From the NCBI GenBank assembly GCA_900759565.1, contig CAAEVV010000042.1, positions 1 to 48,034 of the forward strand: a DNA stretch of 48,034 nucleotides, in the 5' to 3' direction. Within the stretch, counting starts at the first letter, position 1; the number at the start of each line of letters is the position of its first letter. Position numbers and translations under genes: made by a program. Source of the stretch: an uncultured Collinsella sp. GTDB lineage: Bacteria; Actinomycetota; Coriobacteriia; Coriobacteriales; Coriobacteriaceae. Positions 9,712-17,350 of the stretch are shown here, in pieces. The notes under the pieces were generated by a model. The model was not told where the DNA came from, made no database searches, and saw only the letters and a program-made list of their open reading frames with translations.

Positions 9712-9930
9712 CTAGAGAATGATCTCGCAGTCCGGCTCGGCGTCGGCCGTAAACTCTACAACGCGGTTGAGCACCTCGTCGAACTCAGCATCATCAGCCT
9801 CAAGCGTCAGCTTCTGGGTCATAAAGTTGACGGACACGGATTTGACGCCCTCGAGCTTGGCCAGCTCGTCCTGAAGCTCACGCGCGCAGTTGGCGCAGTC
9901 GATCTCGTCGAGTTTAAACTGCTTTTTCAT
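9712..9930 (-). CDS. Free-standing HMA-domain metal-binding protein
   Basis: A 72-residue heavy-metal-associated domain: the metal-binding loop DCANC is at residues 11-15 and the predicted fold is ferredoxin-like beta-alpha-beta-beta-alpha-beta. The canonical GMxCxxC is altered to IDCANC. It probably delivers or buffers metal for the adjacent pump, whose own HMA domain is absent. It lies between arsR and the ATPase gene on the same strand, preceded by AAAGGAA. Confidence 0.88.
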   Translation of the reverse strand: MKKQFKLDEIDCANCARELQDELAKLEGVKSVSVNFMTQKLTLEADDAEFDEVLNRVVEFTADAEPDCEIIL

Positions 9931-9993
9931 GGTGGGTTCCTTTCTCTGTATTTGCGGCTTGGGTTCAGGCCGCGCTGGTACCGTGGTTGGTCG

Positions 9994-10359
9994 CTATTCG
10001 CAGATGTGGCTCATGCCTTGGTTGAGCATGGTGTAGACGTGGTCGTCGGCGAGCGAGTAGAGGATATTGCGCCCGTCGCGCCGGAATTTAACCAGGTGCG
10101 ACTGCTTGAGTGTGCGCAGCTGGTGCGACACCGCGGACTGCGAGGTTTCGGTCGCTTCGGCGATGTCTGCCACGCAGAGCTCGCGGCCCATGAGGGCATA
10201 GAGGATCTTGATGCGCGTGGTGTCGCTGAAGACCTTGAACAGGTCGGCGAGGTCGTAGAGAAGCTCCTCGTCGGGAAGGTCCTCGGGCGAGCAGGTGGTC
10301 GGGATCGCGGGTTCGGTGGCCTCGATGTCGAGTTTCGTTTCATCAACGCGGATGCTCAT
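9994..10359 (-). CDS. ArsR/SmtB-family zinc-sensing repressor
   Basis: A 121-residue winged-helix metalloregulator. The alpha3 segment ELCVADIAE resembles the ELCV motif of CadC/SmtB, and the helix-turn-helix reads TSQSAVSHQLRTLKQ. The C-terminal helix has Asp-x-His, then His 11 residues later and Glu 3 further on (DDH...HICE). This is exactly the spacing of the SmtB/CzrA alpha5 zinc site. The sensor is therefore expected to release DNA on zinc (or similar) binding and derepress the HMA and ATPase genes. Two operator copies overlap its own promoter. Confidence 0.92.
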   Translation of the reverse strand: MSIRVDETKLDIEATEPAIPTTCSPEDLPDEELLYDLADLFKVFSDTTRIKILYALMGRELCVADIAEATETSQSAVSHQLRTLKQSHLVKFRRDGRNILYSLADDHVYTMLNQGMSHICE

Positions 10360-10374
10360 TGCAATATCCTTTCA

Positions 10375-10433
10375 TATGAACATGCGCTCATATAATTTAC
10401 TTTCGATTATATGAGTGCATGTTCATATGTCAA
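10375..10433 (-). promoter_or_regulatory. arsR promoter with two ArsR/SmtB operators
   Basis: On the minus strand TTGACA (10428-10433) and TATAAT (10406-10411) are separated by 16 bp. The spacer is filled by operator 1 (10408-10427, TATATGAGTGCATGTTCATA on the plus strand). Operator 2 (10375-10394) lies just downstream of the expected start of transcription. The two sites are inverted relative to each other, so the whole region reads as a large palindrome. This gives tight autorepression. Confidence 0.85.
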
Positions 10434-10515
10434 TGACGTTCAGGTAATTCGTTGTACAAAATGATGGGGAATAGTGGACGAGATCCCGGACTGAGCGTTT
10501 TTTGATAGTCGATGC

Positions 10516-10770
10516 CAAGGTGGGTACCCTCGTGCCGTGCAAAAAATGGAGTATTCTGCAACTATAGGGGGTCCGCTAATTTATTGCAGGTCATATAATA
10601 CAGTTCAAGAGTTATCTTAGGGTGTTAATCCGATGAGTTCTTCCTCAAATGTTGCCTAACGCTCTCACGCAAGAGTGATTTCGCTTCACATTTGGATCCA
10701 CTCGAGGGTGATAGACACCCGACCCTGCTGAATACTCGCAATTTTGCACGTCGCTAGGGTACCCACCTTG
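10516..10770. repeat. MITE-like element with ~46-bp terminal inverted repeats
   Basis: The left arm (10516-10562) and the complement of the right arm (10725-10770) align over about 46 bases: identical CAAGGTGGGTACCCT, then CGTGCAAAA, then GAGTATTC with scattered mismatches between. The 160-bp interior has no plausible gene. The right end is only 10 bp beyond the stop of the endonuclease-like gene. Confidence 0.65.
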
Positions 10771-10779
10771 TTAGCCGGC

Positions 10780-11970
10780 CTAGTCTCCGGCCCCGAAGAC
10801 CCTGCCCTCGGGCGCGAGGCTGCTTGTTTGGGCAAATGATGGGCTGTCGGATTCGACAGTCTGCATGTCATCGATTGCCGGAACTTCATTAATTGTCGGG
10901 TCATCCAGCGTGATGCCTTCGAGCGTTGCTTTTTCGAGGTCGATTCGTTGACGCTCTTCGGAATCCTGGCGAAGCTGCTTCTGAATTCGCTTTTTCTCTT
11001 CTATAAACCTTCTGAGCACAAACTGTCTCAGGTCCTCTTGCATGATTTGAAAGTCTTTTGGCAGACGCGAGGGGCGTACGCCCTCTTTCCGCTGGATTGC
11101 TTCCATGACCCTAACAAAAGAGCTGGCATGCATAAAGGAATAACGGCTGACGGTGATGATTCCGTACCCCATGGACGCAAGTGCATTCTTGCGCTCCTCA
11201 TCGATGGCGCGGTCTTCTTCCGCGTCATGATAAAAACCGTTGTATTCAATGTCTGTGCGAGATTTCTTTAGATACGCATCCATAAAGAACTTTTTGCGTC
11301 TCGTGAGATTCTTTGCGGCAGTGGTGACCTGCACCTCGTAATCGGTCTCAATTCCCTTAATACCAAGCCCTCCTTCGCTTTTGGGCAGCGTTAGCATCAT
11401 GACAAATGCCGTTTCCATGGGAGACCGGCATCCGTCGCGCACACATTGGATCGCCTTTCGGGCAAGGGCCAGACCGTCGCATCTGGTAATGGAATTAAAG
11501 AACTGCTTTAACCTCTCGGTCGAGGTGAGCGCGAAACGCTCGGTATAGGAGGTGGAAGAGTCGGTTCCAAGGGAGTAAGCGCTGCACAATTCAAAGTAGT
11601 ACTCCACCAGTTCGCGAAAAGGGAGATAGGTGGCGGCCTGAAGTGCGCAAAGCTCAACGCTAACAATGAAGATGCCATCTTTGAGCTCTATAAAGCGTGA
11701 GTTCGAGAATCGTTTTGACGAAACGTGGCATTGACAGTTCATTGCATAGCGCGCATTCCTGCGATCAAACACCATCACCTCGAGGGAATCATTTGCGTCG
11801 AGGGAAACATCATGTTTGGTGAGCCATTCTGCGGCTGCGTCAAGGAGCGTTCCGGTGGGACATGATCCGTAAATCGCGGCAGGGCTACAGGACTCGATGC
11901 CTTTCGCAGACACCGAATGCGCGACCTGGTAGACCGCTTTTGCAGTGGTATGTGACAATACGATACTCAT
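10780..11970 (-). CDS. Hypothetical protein with Vsr/DUF559-like endonuclease fold
   Basis: A 396-residue protein that I recognise only in part. Residues about 195-275 contain a region PMETAF, then MDAYLKKSRTDIEYNG, then an Asp-Arg-x-Ile-Asp-x-Glu-Arg segment, then GYGIITVSRYSF. This order (D...ExxG...D..R...L...G..v.r) is the PD-(D/E)XK / Vsr layout of DUF559-type proteins. Similar proteins carry AbiEi-like antitoxin domains, but I do not see a clear winged helix here. The last 70 residues are acidic and charged. The ATG at 11970 lacks an obvious ribosome binding site and directly follows a GATATATATC palindrome. The gene is AT-richer than its neighbours, suggesting transfer. Confidence 0.6.
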   Translation of the reverse strand: MSIVLSHTTAKAVYQVAHSVSAKGIESCSPAAIYGSCPTGTLLDAAAEWLTKHDVSLDANDSLEVMVFDRRNARYAMNCQCHVSSKRFSNSRFIELKDGIFIVSVELCALQAATYLPFRELVEYYFELCSAYSLGTDSSTSYTERFALTSTERLKQFFNSITRCDGLALARKAIQCVRDGCRSPMETAFVMMLTLPKSEGGLGIKGIETDYEVQVTTAAKNLTRRKKFFMDAYLKKSRTDIEYNGFYHDAEEDRAIDEERKNALASMGYGIITVSRYSFMHASSFVRVMEAIQRKEGVRPSRLPKDFQIMQEDLRQFVLRRFIEEKKRIQKQLRQDSEERQRIDLEKATLEGITLDDPTINEVPAIDDMQTVESDSPSFAQTSSLAPEGRVFGAGD

Positions 11971-12321
11971 GATATATATCGTGTCAGCTAATGCCGTGTT
12001 GACGGCGCTGAGTGGAAAAGCCGTTTTAGAGGTCTAACCAAATGCTGTCCAAAAGCTTGACGCAATTATGAGTTGGTATGCCCTAAATAAAAGTTTTCGC
12101 AGCTTAGCTATAGCATATAAATACTCAATTGCCGCACATTTGATAGTGATGCATCACCATCCGACAACGAATTACGTGTCGGGAATTGGCCGAAATCGTT
12201 CAAAATGAGGGTTCAGAATTTGTGATGGCAGATCTATCTGTGGAACGTAGGGCGGCCCCGCTGCGGGGTTTCCCGCTGCGAGGCCGCTCGTGATCTACGC
12301 CGGAGTTTGTCGTAGACGTTT
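11971..12321. other. 351-bp AT-rich intergenic region, no gene seen
   Basis: The region contains a 10-bp palindrome at 11971-11980, a GTGATGCATCAC palindrome at 12146-12157, and a GC-rich hairpin around 12248-12290 after the exonuclease stop. No convincing ORF or RNA gene was found. Confidence 0.5.
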
Positions 12322-13290
12322 CTACTTGGCAAACAGGTTCTTGAGGTTGAACTCGGCCTGAACCGTGCGGAGCATGAGGTCGGTGTCGTCCAGGCCCAGA
12401 TGCTGCTCGTTGGCGTCGGCGGCGAGGGTTCCACGGCGGCGCGCCCAGTTCTCGAGCGCGGCGGGGGCGGATTCGCGGGGGAGCGAGCGGACGTCGGCAT
12501 CCAGGCTGCGGCAGATCTGGCGCGAGTCGATGACGATGATCTTGCCGGCGCGGCGTGCCTCGGCGTAGCCGTCCAGGTGGATCTTGAACCAGCTGTCCTC
12601 AAAGGCGGCGTTGTGTGCCATGTACGGGTACTTCTTCATAAGCTTGAGCAGCTGCTTTTGCAGCTCTTTGTTCTCGCGGAAGGGCGTTTTGCCGTCGATG
12701 TCGTCCCAGGTGATGTGGTGGATATTCGACAGCGGCACATCCTCGCCGCGGTAGATATCGGGCAGGCCGCAGTAGTGTGCCTCGGCGTCGTGCGGGACGG
12801 CGTCGCTGGTGAGCTCCATGATCTCCCAGCCCACGTTGATGATGTAGCCGCGCTCGGGTGCACGGCCGGTGGTCTCGATGTCGATGCCGAGCACTGTGCC
12901 TTGGATAGGCTTGCGGGCGTACGCCACGCCGAGCGCGTCGCGGTCGCCGCGGATCTCGCGCATGACGGACGCGGCGGTGCGCTTTTGCATCTTGCCGATG
13001 GCGGCGCAGGTGTCGGCATCGGACAGGCCGCGCGAAAGCGTCGCGGGCGTCACGTTGCGCAGGCGTGCCTCGCCAATCTGGTCGCACAGGTCGCGGTTGC
13101 GATCGGCAAGGTCGCGCACGGTGGCAAAGTCGAAGCCGGGGTCGCCCTCGGCGGTAAAGTACTCGGTCTCGAGCACCTTGAGGGCCTCTTCGCCTTTCTG
13201 ACGTTCGGATTCCATGGCGCCGTGATCGCCATAGATAAACATGGGGATAAACGGCTGGCGCTCGTATTCGAGTGCTTGCGAAACGTTCAT
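12322..13290 (-). CDS. DnaQ-like DEDDh 3'-5' exonuclease domain protein
   Basis: A 322-residue nuclease-type protein. Exo I is GIDIETTG, Exo II is AHNAAFEDSW, and Exo III is HLGLDDTDLM, supplying the four acidic residues and the histidine of the DEDDh group. About 130 residues precede the exonuclease domain and have no fold I can name. It could process DNA or RNA ends; the substrate is unknown. The ATG at 13290 has GGAG 6 nt upstream, so I prefer it over the longer frame starting at 13368. Confidence 0.82.
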   Translation of the reverse strand: MNVSQALEYERQPFIPMFIYGDHGAMESERQKGEEALKVLETEYFTAEGDPGFDFATVRDLADRNRDLCDQIGEARLRNVTPATLSRGLSDADTCAAIGKMQKRTAASVMREIRGDRDALGVAYARKPIQGTVLGIDIETTGRAPERGYIINVGWEIMELTSDAVPHDAEAHYCGLPDIYRGEDVPLSNIHHITWDDIDGKTPFRENKELQKQLLKLMKKYPYMAHNAAFEDSWFKIHLDGYAEARRAGKIIVIDSRQICRSLDADVRSLPRESAPAALENWARRRGTLAADANEQHLGLDDTDLMLRTVQAEFNLKNLFAK

Positions 13291-13382
13291 AGACTGCTCC
13301 TTGGACGGGCCGCGTCGCGCGGCTCGGTGGCATTGAGTTATGGCGAGATGATAGTTTACCATGGGCAACTATTGGCACCACG

Positions 13383-13417
13383 CCTAGGTCAACTACAATA
13401 CCCTAGTTGACCGCTAG
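13383..13417 (+). promoter_or_regulatory. Palindromic operator candidate upstream of the metal permease
   Basis: Nine-base arms GGTCAACTA and TAGTTGACC are separated by 8 bp and extended outward by CCTA / CTAGG with one extra base. It lies about 45 bp before the permease start, so it is probably a repressor site. The regulator is not identified; a metal sensor is likely from the gene's function. Confidence 0.55.
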
Positions 13418-13461
13418 GACTTTTACAATGCTGCCGAAAGACACGAAAGGTTCCATCCTTC

Positions 13462-14550
13462 ATGGATTTGCTGATTGATATTTTGCTCGACGCTGGCAAG
13501 GACACGCTGTCGCTGGTGCCGTTTTTGTTGGTGACGTATCTGGCCCTCGAGACCCTGGAGCACGTTGCGGGCGACAGCGTTAACGGCGCCATCAAGCGCG
13601 CCGGTGCCGCGGGCCCCGTGGTTGGCTCGTTGCTGGGCATGGTGCCGCAGTGCGGCTTTTCGGCAATGGCGGCCACGCTGTATGCCGGTCGTGTCGTGAC
13701 ATTGGGTACGTTGGTGGCGGTGTTCCTTTCGACCTCCGATGAGATGCTGCCGCTGTTGCTCGCCGAGCAGGTGCCCGTGCAGACCATGGCGATGCTTTTG
13801 GCTTCGAAGGCACTGATCGCGCTGGTCACGGGCTTTATCGTGGACGCCGCCATTCGCGGCCTGCGTCGTAACGCTCGCGCACATGCGGCGATTCGCCGTA
13901 CCGTGCTGGGGACCGCTGCTAATCCGGCTCATGTGAACTGCGCGCACGACGACCACACTGGCGGTGACATCATCGACGAGGTGGCCGAGGCGGGCGTGAG
14001 CGCTGATCACATCCATGAGCTGTGCGAGCGCGACCATTGCGGTTGCGATGAAGACGAGGACGAGCACGAACACGGACATGGTCACGATCACGGTCATGAG
14101 GACGAGCATGAACACCATGATGGCCACGGTCACTCCCACTCTCACGAGGGCGCGCCCCCCCTGTCGATTATTCGCAGCGCCATCTCGCACACCGTGCAGG
14201 TATCGGTATTCATTTTTCTGGTGACGCTGATTCTGGTCGCCGTGCTCGAGACCTTCGGCGAGTCCGCGATCGAGCAGTTCCTGCGTGGCAACGAGACGCT
14301 CGCCGTCCTGGGTTCGGCGCTTGTCGGCCTGATTCCCAACTGCTCGGCCAGCGTCGTCATCACACAACTGTACCTGGAAGGCGCGCTGCAATTGGCGCCG
14401 ATGCTCGCCGGCACGCTTATCTCCGCTGGCGTGGGCTACCTGGTGCTGTTCCGCACCAACCGCAGCGCCCGCGAAAACGCTGTGTTTCTGATCATGATGT
14501 ATGTCATCGGCGCGGGCTGGGGCCTCATCCTATCCGCCTTCGGCCTCTAA
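13462..14550 (+). CDS. Putative heavy-metal (manganese/arsenic-type) exporter with His-rich loop
   Basis: A 362-residue membrane protein with about 8-10 hydrophobic segments, resembling the ArsP_2 / 'putative manganese transporter' family. The two halves are homologous: each has G-x3-G-x-(V/I)-P-(Q/N)-C, with PQC at residues 62-64 and PNC ending at residue 294. Both motifs probably face the transport path. A central hydrophilic loop (about residues 195-232) is made almost entirely of His, Asp, Glu and Gly and should bind metal. It is preceded by a palindromic operator and followed by a strong terminator. The transported ion is inferred, not shown. Confidence 0.78.
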   Translation: MDLLIDILLDAGKDTLSLVPFLLVTYLALETLEHVAGDSVNGAIKRAGAAGPVVGSLLGMVPQCGFSAMAATLYAGRVVTLGTLVAVFLSTSDEMLPLLLAEQVPVQTMAMLLASKALIALVTGFIVDAAIRGLRRNARAHAAIRRTVLGTAANPAHVNCAHDDHTGGDIIDEVAEAGVSADHIHELCERDHCGCDEDEDEHEHGHGHDHGHEDEHEHHDGHGHSHSHEGAPPLSIIRSAISHTVQVSVFIFLVTLILVAVLETFGESAIEQFLRGNETLAVLGSALVGLIPNCSASVVITQLYLEGALQLAPMLAGTLISAGVGYLVLFRTNRSARENAVFLIMMYVIGAGWGLILSAFGL

Positions 14551-14562
14551 GTGGGCCTAACA

Positions 14563-14637
14563 AAACGGGCTTCAAAATAGCCATGTTCGGTGCCTGCGCA
14601 ATGCGGCGATGCATGGCATTTTGAAGCCCGTTTTTTT
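14563..14637 (+). terminator. Terminator of the heavy-metal exporter gene
   Basis: Long stem AACGGGCTTCAAAAT...ATTTTGAAGCCCGTT extended by GCCATG/CATGGC, followed by TTTTTTT. Confidence 0.88.
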
Positions 14638-14673
14638 GAGTCATGGATTCCGAGCGCTCATACCGCCCAAAAT

Positions 14674-14713
14674 AAAAAGGCAGATTTCCGGGCATAGCCT
14701 AAAAATCTGCCTT
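14674..14713 (-). terminator. Terminator of the DUF308-yaiI operon (minus strand)
   Basis: On the minus strand AAGGCAGATTT pairs with AAATCTGCCTT and is followed by a T-rich tail, directly after the yaiI stop codon. Confidence 0.85.
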
Positions 14714-14715
14714 GG

Positions 14716-15198
14716 TTAGCACAGCAGCTCGGTGAGGTTGCGCTTAAAGCGAGCGCGGTCTTCGCTGGTGAAGGCTGCCGGTCCGCGGGTGCGACCGCCG
14801 GCGCGACGGACCTTCTTTTCCTCGTGACGAATAAACAGCTGCATGTCGATGGTCGCCTTGTCGTACTCGCGCCCGCGCACACCGATTGCGGCAGCATCGC
14901 GGCCGAGCACCATGCTCGCCAGGCCAATGTCCTGCGTCACGACCACGTCGCCCGCCTGCAGACGTTCGACAATGGCAAAGTCGGCACTATCGGCGCCCAC
15001 GCTCACATCGAGCGTGGTGACCCAAAAGCCGCGTCGCGCGTGCTCGGCATCGCGCGGATCGTCGCGGCGAATGTGGCGTTCCAGGTTTTGCGTGCTGTTG
15101 CCGGCGATGACCACGGCAACGCCCGCCCGCCGCGCGCAGTCGATTGACTCGCGCGTAACCGGGCAGGCGTCGGCATCAATAAAGAGCGTTCTTGGCAT
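14716..15198 (-). CDS. YaiI/YqxD family protein (DUF188, UPF0178)
   Basis: A 160-residue member of the UPF0178 family, which has a PIN-like fold. The N-terminal IDADACPV, the central VVTQDIGLA and the RGREYDK segment are the conserved acidic motifs and suggest a metal-dependent nuclease, although no activity is established for the family as far as I know. It begins immediately after the DUF308 gene stop (no gap), so the two form an operon. Confidence 0.9.
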   Translation of the reverse strand: MPRTLFIDADACPVTRESIDCARRAGVAVVIAGNSTQNLERHIRRDDPRDAEHARRGFWVTTLDVSVGADSADFAIVERLQAGDVVVTQDIGLASMVLGRDAAAIGVRGREYDKATIDMQLFIRHEEKKVRRAGGRTRGPAAFTSEDRARFKRNLTELLC

Positions 15199-15801
15199 CT
15201 AGTGCACCAGTTTGCCAAACTGAATGGCGCGGACAATGAGCGTCACGCCAAACACCAGGAGCGCGGCGCCGCTAAAGATGACGAGCATCTTTGCCGACCA
15301 CAGCGGATAGATAAACACGAACATGCCGGCGATGATGGAGAGCGCGCCGCTCAGGATGGCGAGGGTGCGGTTAGACGAAAGCTCGGACTCCAGAATGGAC
15401 ATGACACCTTCGACAATCCAGCCAAAGCCAGCCACGACCACCACGAGCGTGGTGAGCGTTGCGGTCGAGAAGGCCTGATTGCGCAGGATTATGACGCCGC
15501 CCAGAATGATGAGCAGGTTGGAGATGATGCTCGTCACGCGCCAGCCGGCGGGCAGCAGCGGCTCAAAAATGGCGGTGAACAGCCTAATGGCTGCTGTGAT
15601 TATAAAGTAGACGCCCAGGACAGTCGTCAGGAAGATGAGGGACTTGGCGGGCGCAAACAGCAGCGCGATGCCGGCGATGAGCGCGATGACACCCGTGATG
15701 GCGTAGATCCAACGCACGGCCTTGATTGCCTTGCCTGCCATGCTTTTCTCGTCAAATCCAAATAGGTTCGACTGCTGGTCATCGTTCTTAAAGATGCCCA
15801 T
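15199..15801 (-). CDS. DUF308 (HdeD-like) membrane protein
   Basis: A 200-residue protein with about six hydrophobic segments in pairs of short hairpins, starting near residue 30. Repeated G-x-x-x-(I/L)-x-x-(P/N) helix ends are typical of HdeD/DUF308 proteins. HdeD has a role in acid resistance in enterobacteria; no function can be assigned here. It starts behind GGAAAGGAG and is followed directly by yaiI. Confidence 0.8.
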   Translation of the reverse strand: MGIFKNDDQQSNLFGFDEKSMAGKAIKAVRWIYAITGVIALIAGIALLFAPAKSLIFLTTVLGVYFIITAAIRLFTAIFEPLLPAGWRVTSIISNLLIILGGVIILRNQAFSTATLTTLVVVVAGFGWIVEGVMSILESELSSNRTLAILSGALSIIAGMFVFIYPLWSAKMLVIFSGAALLVFGVTLIVRAIQFGKLVH

Positions 15802-15989
15802 AATGTCTCCTTTCCGTGCGGCGTAAGCCTTGATCGTTACAACCAGTATCGCCTAAAGGCGCTGGCGTATGGGTCGGGGAGGGCGAAACGTAACCCAAAG
15901 GTCCCGAATTGTTTCCGTTGTTCCCCAGGTCGCGATTTTCTATTCAACAGGTGTAGAACATTGCAGCCCTGTTCGTTATTGCCTACGTT

Positions 15990-16008
15990 TTAGGTTAGAT
16001 TCTCCTAA
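15990..16008 (+). promoter_or_regulatory. DtxR/IdeR-type operator before the nitroreductase gene
   Basis: TTAGGTTAGATTCTCCTAA agrees at 15 of 19 positions with the DtxR/IdeR consensus TTAGGTTAGGCTAACCTAA, including both outer half-sites. It lies about 28 bp before the start codon and would overlap the promoter or transcription start, suggesting iron- or manganese-dependent repression. The DtxR-like protein at 6987-7376 is a candidate regulator. Confidence 0.6.
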
Positions 16009-16036
16009 GGACAATTGGCTTGTATTGGGGGTCCCT

Positions 16037-16708
16037 ATGAACGAAGCAGTTCCCGCGGCGCCGGTAAGCGCCGAGTCGATGGCAAAGCAAGGTTGCGAAA
16101 AGCTCGGTCTGGAAGCGTTTGATGCGCTGGTCCGTCGTGCCCGTACGTGCCGCCGCTTTGACGAGTCCATGCGCGTGCCGCGCGAGTTTTTGCTCGAGCT
16201 GGCGGAGCTGGCGCACCTAACTCCCTGTGGTGCCAATGCTCAGCGTCTTCGTTTTCATGTGGTGAGCGGTGCCGAGGATTGCGCGCGTGTATTTGATGAG
16301 CTTGCATGGGCCGGTGCGCTCAAGGATTGGTCGGGTCCTGCCGAGGGCGAGCGCCCGACCGGCTACATCGCGATTTTGGCCGAGCGCGCCGTTCCGGGTA
16401 AGCCCGCCGCTCCCATTACCGAGGTCGACACGGGCATTGCCGCACAGACGATGATGCTCGCCGCCCGCAGCGCCACGCCCGAGGTGGCAGCCTGCATGTT
16501 CAAGGCCTTTACGCCCAACGCGATCGATGCCATGGGGCTCGATAACGACAAGTATGAGCTCAAGCTGATCATGGCGTTTGGCGTCCCGGCCGAGACACAG
16601 GTGATCGATGCGATTGATTCCAACCCCGACGGCTCCATCAATTATTGGCGCGACGAGGCGCAGGTGCACCACGTACCCAAGCGTTCGCTCGTCGACGTGC
16701 TGGTGTAG
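16037..16708 (+). CDS. Nitroreductase-family FMN oxidoreductase
   Basis: A 223-residue flavoprotein. The N-terminal RRARTCRRFDE motif is the FMN-binding Arg cluster of nitroreductases, followed by LTPCGANAQRLRF, which matches the usual PSxxNxQpW/F contact segment. A further conserved region, DTGIAAQTMMLAA, lines the dimer and flavin site. The substrate is unknown. I chose the ATG at 16037; upstream is only a G-run as ribosome binding site, and a TTG four codons earlier is possible. A DtxR-like box lies just upstream. Confidence 0.82.
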   Translation: MNEAVPAAPVSAESMAKQGCEKLGLEAFDALVRRARTCRRFDESMRVPREFLLELAELAHLTPCGANAQRLRFHVVSGAEDCARVFDELAWAGALKDWSGPAEGERPTGYIAILAERAVPGKPAAPITEVDTGIAAQTMMLAARSATPEVAACMFKAFTPNAIDAMGLDNDKYELKLIMAFGVPAETQVIDAIDSNPDGSINYWRDEAQVHHVPKRSLVDVLV

Positions 16709-16740
16709 TTGAGCGTCACCGCGGCGTGATCCGGCGGTAA

Positions 16741-16775
16741 ACCACCACAAAGGTGCCTGTTCCCTTTGTGGTGGT
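16741..16775 (-). repeat. REP-like palindrome, CCACAAAGG family, copy 2 (inverted)
   Basis: Perfect 13-bp arms ACCACCACAAAGG and CCTTTGTGGTGGT with a short core. The minus strand carries the core GGAACAGGCACC seen in copies 1 and 3. It sits 16 bp before the first phosphatase gene. Confidence 0.8.
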
Positions 16776-16790
16776 ACGAGGGGAGGGCAT

Positions 16791-17333
16791 GTGGCCGATC
16801 TATATTTGGTGCGTCATGGGCAGACTGAGCTCAATGTGCAGAACATTTTGCAGGGCTGGCACGATTCGCCGCTTACGGCGCGCGGGCACGAGCAGGCGCT
16901 GACGGCGCGTACGGCGTTTGCGGCGCGCGGCGTGGCCTTTGATCATGTGTATTCCTCGCCGTTGGGCCGGGCGCGGCATACGGCCGAGCTTATCGTTGAC
17001 GAGGGCCGTTCCATTGAGCTGGTCGATGACCTGCGTGAGTGGCATTTTGGCTCGCTGGAGGGCACATCAAATCGCGAGATGCCGCCGCAGCCCTGGGGCG
17101 ATTATCCGGTGGCCTTTGGCGGCGAGTCGGAAGTGCAGCTTCAGTCGCGCATGGTCGCGGCGCTGTCCCGCATCATGGCCAGGCCGCAACACGACTGCGT
17201 GCTGGCGGTTTCCCACGGCTCAGCCTGCCAGGAGTTTCTTGAGTATGTGACTGGCGAGGGAGAGCTACCCGACAACGGTGCCGTGCTTCATTTTGGCTAT
17301 TGCGACGGGGCGTTTTCGCTCTTGGGTTGGTAA
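16791..17333 (+). CDS. Histidine phosphatase family protein (phosphoglycerate mutase-like) 1
   Basis: A 180-residue phosphatase. The catalytic LVRHGQTELN motif is at residues 5-14, the second conserved SPLGRARHTAE near 56-66, and the second catalytic histidine in VSHGSA near 140. It starts with GTG behind GGGGAGG. The next gene is a clear paralogue, so the pair arose by tandem duplication. The substrate (cobalamin pathway, sugar phosphate or other) cannot be told from sequence. Confidence 0.88.
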   Translation: MADLYLVRHGQTELNVQNILQGWHDSPLTARGHEQALTARTAFAARGVAFDHVYSSPLGRARHTAELIVDEGRSIELVDDLREWHFGSLEGTSNREMPPQPWGDYPVAFGGESEVQLQSRMVAALSRIMARPQHDCVLAVSHGSACQEFLEYVTGEGELPDNGAVLHFGYCDGAFSLLGW

Positions 17334-17350
17334 CGAACGAAAGGACTCCT

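Noticed and set aside
13890..14160. Tandem DNA repeat in the metal permease gene
   Set aside because: The low-complexity DNA at 14064-14150 encodes a His/Asp/Glu-rich metal-binding loop, not a non-coding repeat or CRISPR.
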